NCBI GenBank assembly: GCA_900540045.1
Contig: UQEF01000029.1
Coordinates: 1 to 28,790, forward strand
Reading direction: 5' to 3'
Length of the DNA stretch: 28,790 bases
DNA from: an uncultured Eubacteriales bacterium
Lineage (GTDB): Bacteria > Bacillota > Clostridia > Christensenellales > Aristaeellaceae
Shown: positions 23,392-28,790 of the stretch, piece by piece
Layout: each line of letters starts with the position of its first letter
Position numbering within the stretch: position 1 is the stretch's first letter
Notes under the pieces: generated by a model
Database searches by the model: none
Told to the model about the DNA's origin: nothing
The model's input: the letters and a program-made list of their open reading frames with translations, nothing else
Made by a program: the position numbers and the translations under genes

Positions 23392-24303
23392 TTATTCCTG
23401 CTGGGTCCTCTGGGCCTCCCGGCGGGCCAGATCGTAGAAGGTCTGTTCCCAGCGGCTCATGTGGTACCCGCGGGGATAAATCAGCGCGTCCTGGTACTCA
23501 GGCATGTCCTCTACAGGCAGCTGCTTGAGGCCGTAACGGTCCAGAAGGTCCCCGGGCATCGGCGGCGACCACATGTATGCCGTCTGCGATCGGGAGAGCA
23601 GCTCCAGCCGGGTCGCCTGATCCCACATACGCGCACGCCTGCGTGGCTGCTGCGTCATTTGCATCTCCGGCTGCACGGGCGGCAGTTCCGATGCGAGCGC
23701 GAGCTCCGCATAGGTCGCCAGCCGTGCTCTTTCCAGCCGTTTTTCCCCCGCCAGCGGATGGCGGCGGGACACCACGGCCACATGCCGGAAGTTCCAGTAC
23801 AGCAAATAGTGCAGCCCCTGCTCCCCCAGAGCGGCCAGCACCCGGTTCTGCCGGTCCACTGCATAGCGGATCACCCCGATCTCCGCCTCCCGGTCCAGCA
23901 CGGCCCGCACCACTTCCTCGACCCGGCCCTCGCGCATGTTGATTTCCAGACCCTCGGCGGGGTTGGTTTCATCCAGAAACGCGCAAAGCGCCCTTGTAAG
24001 GTAGCCCGCCCCGCACACCGCCACGCTCAGGTTGGCTGACCGCCGGTCCTGTCCCTGATAGATCGCGTCCATCAGGTCCAGCTTTTCCAGCACGGCCCGG
24101 GCATGCTCCAGAAATTCCTCGCCCCGGCGGGTGGGCGCCATTCCCGTGCCCGTGCGCGTAAAGATGCGAAAGCCGCAGGTCTGCTCCAGGTCCTTGAGCG
24201 CCTTGCTCAGATTGGGCTGACTCATGTACAGTTCCTCGGCGGCACGCGTCTGCGAGCCCAGACGCGCAACGGTGACGGCGCAGCGAAGCTGATGGATATT
24301 CAT
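23392..24303 (-). CDS. LysR-type transcriptional regulator
   Basis: Regulator of 303 residues. The N-terminal winged helix-turn-helix is typical (LGSQTRAAEELYMSQPNLSK, then KDLEQTCGFRIFTRTGTGMAPTRRG), followed by a linker helix and an effector-binding domain (from about residue 90). The inducer is unknown. The ATG overlaps the stop codon of the upstream NUDIX gene (ATGA), so the two are translationally coupled, which is an unusual partner: LysR genes more often stand divergent from their targets. A strong terminator follows. Confidence 0.93.
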   Translation of the reverse strand: MNIHQLRCAVTVARLGSQTRAAEELYMSQPNLSKALKDLEQTCGFRIFTRTGTGMAPTRRGEEFLEHARAVLEKLDLMDAIYQGQDRRSANLSVAVCGAGYLTRALCAFLDETNPAEGLEINMREGRVEEVVRAVLDREAEIGVIRYAVDRQNRVLAALGEQGLHYLLYWNFRHVAVVSRRHPLAGEKRLERARLATYAELALASELPPVQPEMQMTQQPRRRARMWDQATRLELLSRSQTAYMWSPPMPGDLLDRYGLKQLPVEDMPEYQDALIYPRGYHMSRWEQTFYDLARREAQRTQQE

Positions 24304-24770
24304 TTCTGCTCCCGTGCCTCCCGCAGCTGCATCCAGGCCTTCAGGGCGGGATGATCGATCTCATGCAGGGGGGAGGGCAGCGCCTCCGGTGCGAAAAAGG
24401 CCAGCGCTTCCACCTCGCCCGGCTGGCACACGAGTTCGCCTTGCCACTCCCGGCATACAAATACGATATCTACATTGCTCACCTGGTCGCCGTTGGGATA
24501 GGTATAGGCCATCTCCGGCCCTGAAAACACGCCCAGCAGCTCCATTTTCCCGGCGTGAAGGCCCGTTTCCTCAAAAAGCTCGCGGCGGGCGGCGTCCTCC
24601 ACGCGCTCGTAAAGCTCCACCGCACCGCCGGGATATCCCCATGCGCCATTGTCCGACCGCTGCTGGAGCAGGATCTCCCCCCGCTCGTTTTCCACAATGA
24701 CCGAAGCGCCGCATTGCATCAAGGGGATATGCCCCACGCGCTTTCGCATATCCATGATGTAATCGCCCAT
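24300..24770 (-). CDS. NUDIX hydrolase
   Basis: Predicted nucleoside-diphosphate-linked pyrophosphohydrolase of 156 residues. The complete Nudix box G49-x5-E55-x7-R63-E64-L65-x-E67-E68-x-G70-L71 is present, and WGYPGG precedes it. The substrate (dNTP, ADP-ribose, nucleotide sugar or other) cannot be told from the sequence. AAGGAGG lies 8 bases before the ATG at 24770. It is the first gene of a two-gene unit with the LysR regulator. Confidence 0.95.
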   Translation of the reverse strand: MGDYIMDMRKRVGHIPLMQCGASVIVENERGEILLQQRSDNGAWGYPGGAVELYERVEDAARRELFEETGLHAGKMELLGVFSGPEMAYTYPNGDQVSNVDIVFVCREWQGELVCQPGEVEALAFFAPEALPSPLHEIDHPALKAWMQLREAREQK

Positions 24771-24822
24771 GTTCTTGTCCTCCTTGCAGTTGTTTCAAGC
24801 CTTGCCATAACAACATGTAACA

Positions 24823-24852
24823 TTGCCCGCACACCCGCGAACATGATATACT
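24823..24852 (+). promoter_or_regulatory. candidate promoter of the GH18 gene
   Basis: TTGCCC (24823-24828), 18 bases, TATACT (24847-24852) on the plus strand, about 40 bases before the start codon. Confidence 0.6.
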
Positions 24853-24891
24853 TGCGCCGGATTATTGCCATGCGGAAAGGAGTCATCCCCG

Positions 24892-26052
24892 ATGAAACGA
24901 TTCTCCCTGCGCCCAAGACGGCGGTTTGCGCTGCGCAGTCTGGCGCTGGCGTCGCTGATGTGGCTGGGAACGGGCATACAGGCTTCCCCCGGCCCCTTCC
25001 AGCCCACCGAGGCCGAGGCTGCCTCCAGCGGCAGGCGCACCGCCGCGTATGTATATGACCGCGCGGGCCTCCAGCTGCGCGACAGCGACGCGCCCCATCT
25101 CGACCAGCTGAACTATTCCTTCGCGCTCATACAAAACGGCGAGGTCTCCGGAAGCCACTGGCATAGCATCGACGTGTTCCGCCGTTATGTGGAAAGGCAT
25201 CCGCACATTTTGCCGGTGCTGGCCATCGGCGGATGGGGCGCGGACGGGTTTTCACAGGCCGCTTCCACCGCAGACGGCCGCGCCCGCTTTGTGGACAGCA
25301 CGCTGGTGCTGATGGAGCGCTATGGCTTTCTGGGTGTGGACATTGACTGGGAGTATCCCGGCTCCTCGGCAGCGGGCATCGCCTCCAGCGCCAATGACCG
25401 AAAGAACTTTACTTTGCTGCTCCAGGCGCTGCGCGAAGGGCTGGACAGCCTGACCGCGCAGGACGGAAAACCCCGCATGCTGGCCGTAGCCCTGGGCGGC
25501 GATCCCTGGCACATCCGCAACCTGGACGTGAAGGCCATCGGCGCATTGTGCGACCAGGTGAACCTGATGACCTACGATTTGCAGGCCGAGGGCGTCGCCA
25601 GCCACCACACCCCGCTCTACGGCGCCAGCGAGAGCTATCCCCAGAGCGTGGACCTTGCGGTGCGCAGCTATGTGGAGGCGGGTATTCCCCGCAGCAAGAT
25701 CATGATCGGAGCCGCTTTCTACGGCCGCAGCTTCACCCTCAAGCAAAGCGCCGGCCAGCCCGTCTGGTCTCCGGCCACCGGCACGGGCAAGTCGCTCAGC
25801 TACGACCGCCTCAAAGCCGTCCTGGCCAATGCCCAGACCGGGTTTGACGAACAGGCAAAGGCGCCTTACGCGACGGACGGCACGACGTTTTGGACCTATG
25901 ACGACCCGGTGTCCATCCATCACAAAGGCGCCTATGCGTTGGAAAACGGCCTGATGGGGATGATGTGTTGGGAATACGGCGGCGATTCCAGCGGAGAGCT
26001 TCTCGCCGCCATGCACGAAAGCCTGAACGGAGCCTTTACAGCGCGGCCTTGA
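24892..26052 (+). CDS. secreted glycoside hydrolase family 18 (chitinase-like)
   Basis: Extracellular protein of 386 residues. An Arg-rich N-terminus and hydrophobic helix (RSLALASLMWLGTGIQA) form a signal peptide. The GH18 barrel follows: AAYVYDRAGL (strand 1), LNYSFALI, PVLAIGGWGADGF, the catalytic GVDIDWEYPG with acid/base Glu154, VNLMTYDL, IGAAFYGRSF and MMCWEYGGD at the end. The first Asp of the DxxDxDxE motif is Leu147 here. It likely cleaves beta-1,4 N-acetylglucosamine linkages of chitin, host glycans or peptidoglycan. AAAGGAG lies 9 bases before the ATG. Its 3' end overlaps the convergent phosphohexomutase gene by 17 bases. Confidence 0.93.
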   Translation: MKRFSLRPRRRFALRSLALASLMWLGTGIQASPGPFQPTEAEAASSGRRTAAYVYDRAGLQLRDSDAPHLDQLNYSFALIQNGEVSGSHWHSIDVFRRYVERHPHILPVLAIGGWGADGFSQAASTADGRARFVDSTLVLMERYGFLGVDIDWEYPGSSAAGIASSANDRKNFTLLLQALREGLDSLTAQDGKPRMLAVALGGDPWHIRNLDVKAIGALCDQVNLMTYDLQAEGVASHHTPLYGASESYPQSVDLAVRSYVEAGIPRSKIMIGAAFYGRSFTLKQSAGQPVWSPATGTGKSLSYDRLKAVLANAQTGFDEQAKAPYATDGTTFWTYDDPVSIHHKGAYALENGLMGMMCWEYGGDSSGELLAAMHESLNGAFTARP

Positions 26053-27541
26053 GCGGCGCGAGGTCCACGCCCTGCTGGCCCTTGAGCGCCTCATACAGCT
26101 TACCCAGCACCGCTCGAACCCCGCCCGGCACGTCGCTCTCGGCGTTGAGGGGCATGACGGGGTCATGTACGCTCAGGCGCAGCAAAAACCACGCGCTGTT
26201 GAGCTCCCCGTCGATATCGAAGGAAATGCGCACGCCCTCGCGGTTGTCGGGGGCTACGTGCCAGCCCTCGTGGCTGCTGGCATAGTCCAGCACATATTCG
26301 ATGATCTGGCGAGCAGCGGCGGCAAAGTCCTCACAGGTGACGGGAAGGCGGATTTCCGTGCTTTCCACGGGCTCGCGCAGGCCATCGAGCAAGGAGCTCA
26401 ACGATTTGCCCTGCTGCTTCATCTGGATGGCTTTGATGAGGAGCACGGTAACCAGGTACATGCCATCGTCCAGAAAATGGTTGTCGCGCAGAGCCGCATG
26501 CCCGCTCGTCTCGATAGCGAGCGGGCAGTCGATGCCCGCCTTGTTGAGGCGTACGGCCTCGTCGATTACATTGCGGTAACCCCGTTTGTAGCGGTAGTGC
26601 TCGCCGCCCCATTCGCGGATAAAATCCGACAGGCCGGAGGAGGTAACCGAATCGGTCACGATGGTTGCGCCGGGCGTCTCGTCCAGCAGAATGGCGCTGA
26701 TCAGGGCAATGAGACGGTTGCGGTTGATTTCCTTGCCCGTATGGTCCACGATCGCCGCGCGGTCGCAGTCCGCGTCGAAAATTACGCCCAGATCCGCCTC
26801 CACGCGCTTGACCGCGGCGGAGATGGAAGCCATGGCCTCCTTGTTTTCGGGATTGGGAATGTGATTGGGAAAATGGCCGTCCGGCTCCAGAAACTGGCTG
26901 CCCTCAATCCACGCGCCCAGGTCCTGCAGCATATCGGCATAGAAGCCCCCCGCGCCGTTGCCCGCGTCCACTACCACATGCAGCCCCAGCAGCGGCTTTT
27001 GCACCTCCGGGTCCACGCCGTTGATGATGAGCTGCTTGAGATGGTTCTCATAAGTGGGGAGGAAGGGCGTGCTGACGATTTCACCGGTGGCGCGGGGCGA
27101 TTCCTTTTCCAGGCTCTGCGCCAGATCCAGCACCTCATCCAGCTCGTGGAAGCCCAGACCGCCCTCGGCCGTGAAAAATTTCAGACCGTTGAGCTGCCAG
27201 GGATGGTGGCTGGCGGTCACCATGATGGACCCATCCGGGCGGAAGCCGTCCGTCAGAATGGCCATGTACATGGCGGGCGTGGTGCACATTCCGTAATCCA
27301 CCGCCTTTGCGCCCGCAGACGCGATGCCCTGCGCCGCAGCCTCCAGCAGCTGAGGACCCGATACGCGGCTGTCACGCCCCAGCGCGATACTGACGCGTTC
27401 CACGGGCTTGCCGGTCTTGCCGGCGACATAGCGGGCAAAGGCCACGCCCAGCGTCTTCGCCACATCAGGGGTGAGGGTCGCGCCCTCGCCTACAGCCACG
27501 CCGCGCACGTCGGACCCGCTTTTGAGCTTTCGGTAATCCAT
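26036..27541 (-). CDS. phosphomannomutase/phosphoglucomutase (alpha-D-phosphohexomutase family)
   Basis: Protein of 501 residues that should interconvert hexose 1- and 6-phosphates. The phosphoserine loop is TASHHPWQLNG (Ser111; the common form is TASHNP), the metal loop DADCDRAAIVD and the sugar loop IETSGHAAL. The wider pattern (TDSVTSSGLSDFIREWGG, YKRGYRNVIDEA, NHFLDDGMYLV) resembles the plant/plastid-like branch of the family. The classical C-terminal RxSGTEP phosphate loop is not obvious; the end reads NAESDVPGGVRAVL. AAGGAG lies 9 bases before the ATG at 27541. It begins 23 bases after the DUF2461 gene, in the same transcript. Confidence 0.92.
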   Translation of the reverse strand: MDYRKLKSGSDVRGVAVGEGATLTPDVAKTLGVAFARYVAGKTGKPVERVSIALGRDSRVSGPQLLEAAAQGIASAGAKAVDYGMCTTPAMYMAILTDGFRPDGSIMVTASHHPWQLNGLKFFTAEGGLGFHELDEVLDLAQSLEKESPRATGEIVSTPFLPTYENHLKQLIINGVDPEVQKPLLGLHVVVDAGNGAGGFYADMLQDLGAWIEGSQFLEPDGHFPNHIPNPENKEAMASISAAVKRVEADLGVIFDADCDRAAIVDHTGKEINRNRLIALISAILLDETPGATIVTDSVTSSGLSDFIREWGGEHYRYKRGYRNVIDEAVRLNKAGIDCPLAIETSGHAALRDNHFLDDGMYLVTVLLIKAIQMKQQGKSLSSLLDGLREPVESTEIRLPVTCEDFAAAARQIIEYVLDYASSHEGWHVAPDNREGVRISFDIDGELNSAWFLLRLSVHDPVMPLNAESDVPGGVRAVLGKLYEALKGQQGVDLAPLKAAL

Positions 27542-27564
27542 GGTGTCACTCTCCTTCGCTACCA

Positions 27565-28260
27565 CTATGCATCCAGCTTTGCCATGCCCTCATCCGCGGC
27601 CTGCCGAAGCAGCAGATAGAGAGGCCTGAGGCGCAGAAAGTCCTCCGAAACCCGGTCGATGATCTCCGGCCGGTAGCTCTCCGCCAGCGGAACGCCAACC
27701 CGCTTGACATAAATCTCCTTGCAGGGATAGAGCATGGCCAAATCGGCAGGCATGCCTGCCGGGGGTTTCATGCTTTTGTAACGGTCGCCGTAGATGTGCA
27801 GCGTCTCATCCGGAATACCGCACTGGCGCAGCACCCTACGCACCTCGGCGGGCTTTTTCACCATGCGCTGACGCAGGGCGTCCATGGCCGGACGATTATA
27901 GCCCCAGAATCCCACGCCCCACTCTACCACCTCGGGCGAGAGCTCAAACCAGTACATCACGGAGTGCTCCCGCTCCTCGCCTGACCGGCGGAAGAGCAGC
28001 CACATATGGTCGCGGTAGGGCGATTTGTCCCGAGTGAAGCGGATGTCGCGGTTGATGCGCGCCAGGCATTTGTTGGGCCGGGTTTCCATGTCATCCGCGA
28101 TGCGCATAACCGTGGGCGTCATGGCCTGAATAAACTGCGAAAAGGGCTTTCGCACATATGCCTCGTAGGCCTCACGGTGGGCATGAAACCAGGACGTTTC
28201 GTTGTGAAAGCGCAGGTCCAGAAAAAAGCGGACCGTTTCTTCAGGGAAGCCGGGAAACAT
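27565..28260 (-). CDS. DUF2461 (TIGR02453) family protein
   Basis: Uncharacterised conserved protein of 231 residues. The family hallmarks are present: ETVRFFLDLRFHNETSWFHAHR near the N-terminus, RINRDIRFTRDKSPYRDHMW, and WGVGFWGYNRPAMDALRQR. The biochemical function of the family is not known. GAGG lies 7 bases before the ATG. It leads a two-gene unit with the phosphohexomutase, from a near-consensus promoter. Confidence 0.93.
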   Translation of the reverse strand: MFPGFPEETVRFFLDLRFHNETSWFHAHREAYEAYVRKPFSQFIQAMTPTVMRIADDMETRPNKCLARINRDIRFTRDKSPYRDHMWLLFRRSGEEREHSVMYWFELSPEVVEWGVGFWGYNRPAMDALRQRMVKKPAEVRRVLRQCGIPDETLHIYGDRYKSMKPPAGMPADLAMLYPCKEIYVKRVGVPLAESYRPEIIDRVSEDFLRLRPLYLLLRQAADEGMAKLDA

Positions 28261-28286
28261 CTGTGTACCTCATCCTTTCTCCCAGT

Positions 28287-28315
28287 ATTATACCCGATTT
28301 CCACCCCGTTTTCAA
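28287..28315 (-). promoter_or_regulatory. strong promoter of the DUF2461-phosphohexomutase unit
   Basis: TTGAAA (28310-28315), 17 bases, TATAAT (28287-28292) on the minus strand, about 27 bases before the start codon. Confidence 0.85.
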
Positions 28316-28356
28316 GGCGTTTTGCCCCTTGCGCACAGCGGAAAGACAAGCAAAAC

Positions 28357-28390
28357 AGGGCTGTCTCCCCTTTGTGGAAGGGACAGCCCT
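28357..28390 (-). terminator. hairpin with T-rich tail ending the right-hand transcript
   Basis: AGGGCTGTC / GACAGCCCT is a perfect 9-bp stem, with inner CCCTT/AAGGG pairing. On the minus strand it is followed by GTTTTGCTTG. It probably terminates transcription coming from the right-edge gene before the DUF2461 promoter. Confidence 0.55.
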
Positions 28391-28393
28391 CAG

Positions 28394-28531
28394 CGTGTCG
28401 AAAGTTCGTCTGCGCCGGCCTTTTTCGCCACAAGCGTAAGAAATGTTTGCGCCGCGGGGCGCAAACTCCCCGCCCGCCCGGCAAAGCCGGGCGACACGAT
28501 TTTATTTTGGAGGACCTGCGGGCCCTCCAAA
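28394..28531. repeat. multi-hairpin structured intergenic element
   Basis: Successive perfect stems occur: GTTTGCGCC/GGCGCAAAC (28445-28466, loop of 4), CGCCCGGC/GCCGGGCG (28475-28493, loop of 3) and TTTGGAGG/CCTCCAAA (28506-28531). In addition CGTGTCG at 28394-28400 is the exact complement of CGACACG at 28492-28498, so a long-range helix could enclose the first two stems. No convincing gene covers the region. It may be a structured RNA, a 3' untranslated region or a dispersed repeat. Confidence 0.5.
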
Positions 28532-28559
28532 CCTCCCCAAATGGGTTTTTTGACAGTCT

Positions 28560-28594
28560 GAGGGCCGTCCCTCCATTGCGGCGGGACGGCCCTC
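28560..28594. repeat. perfect 12-bp hairpin downstream of the right-edge gene
   Basis: GAGGGCCGTCCC / GGGACGGCCCTC with an 11-base loop, flanked by partly pairing CAGTCT and AGTCTG. There is no T-run directly after it on either strand. It lies 13 bases past the stop codon of the right-edge gene and shares the GGGACGG core with the elements at 10349 and 13724. Confidence 0.65.
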
Positions 28595-28606
28595 AAGTCT
28601 GGCGTA

Positions 28607-28790
28607 TCAGGAATCCACACGGTGCCCCCGGCTTCTGCGGCGGCGACCCGTCACAGGCTCCGCCTCGCCGGCAGGCCGGCGGAAAGCGCTGTCATCGTAT
28701 CCCTGACCGGCCCCATCTTCGTGGTCGTCAGAAAAATGTCCATCTGCACCGGATTGCGCATCCTCGTAACCGTCGTCGTAGGCTGCACCC
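28607..28790 (-). CDS. C-terminal fragment of an unidentified protein, cut by the right edge
   Basis: An open frame enters from the right edge and ends at a TGA at 28607-28609, giving 60 visible residues. The visible part is low in complexity: a Gly/Asp/Glu-rich stretch (YDDGYEDAQSGADG) with repeated aromatic-acidic units, then a strongly basic tail (GRRRRSRGHRV). The acidic-then-basic layout suggests a disordered C-terminus. The product cannot be identified. Third codon positions are GC-rich, as in neighbouring genes, and a large hairpin lies just past the stop. Confidence 0.6.
   Translation of the reverse strand, partial: GAAYDDGYEDAQSGADGHFSDDHEDGAGQGYDDSAFRRPAGEAEPVTGRRRRSRGHRVDS

Noticed and set aside
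28390..28620. Minus-strand open frame of 76 codons across the hairpin region
   Set aside because: No ribosome binding site, and it runs through several perfect hairpins; more likely structured noncoding DNA.
1..28790. Hidden phage, transposon, CRISPR or defence island
   Set aside because: No integrase, transposase, toxin-antitoxin, restriction, Cas or repeat-spacer signal was found; gene content is conserved backbone.

Overview
The window looks like a chromosomal segment of a GC-rich, low-transposon member of the Bacillota, most likely class Clostridia. The reasons are the gene neighbourhoods yicC-remA-gmk-rpoZ-coaBC and lon-engB next to a LonB-type protease, strong AAGGAGG-type ribosome binding sites, sigma-A promoters of the TTGACA-N17-TATAAT kind, and surface proteins with proline-rich linkers. 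I cannot fix the genus from sequence alone. No phage, insertion sequence, CRISPR array or tRNA was seen. Most genes lie on the minus strand.

Left part (1-5400). The start of a division and cell-wall (dcw) cluster runs leftward: mraZ, an FtsL-like protein and an FtsI/PBP2-type transpeptidase cut by the window edge. The methyltransferase gene rsmH, normally between mraZ and ftsL, is absent here. To the right lie a two-gene minus unit (acidic zinc-ribbon protein, metallophosphoesterase), a plus-strand secreted CAP-domain protein and a small uncharacterised minus-strand gene.

Proteostasis and housekeeping block (5400-13720). engB and lon (minus) stand head to head with lonB (plus). lonB converges, across a large REP-like palindrome, on the operon yicC-remA-gmk-rpoZ-coaBC, which starts from a near-consensus promoter.

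Envelope, energy and sensing (13720-19125). There is a secreted and probably wall-anchored SpaA-like protein and a membrane pyrophosphatase with the potassium-independent signature. Divergent from it is a KdpD/KdpE-type two-component pair without a kdpFABC operon.

Metabolism (19125-28606). The minus strand carries ribokinase, a YraN family protein, serine hydroxymethyltransferase, the small SRP RNA with its own promoter, a MATE exporter, and a coupled NUDIX hydrolase / LysR regulator pair. A GH18 glycosidase on plus overlaps tail-to-tail with a plant-type phosphohexomutase, which is co-transcribed with a DUF2461 protein. The last 450 bases hold a dense multi-hairpin intergenic region and the C-terminus of an unidentified gene entering from the right edge.

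The window is mostly ordinary chromosomal backbone. The items most worth a second look are the multi-hairpin region at 28357-28594, the REP-like palindrome at 10349-10391, the rsmH-less dcw start with its candidate MraZ operator, and several small uncharacterised proteins.
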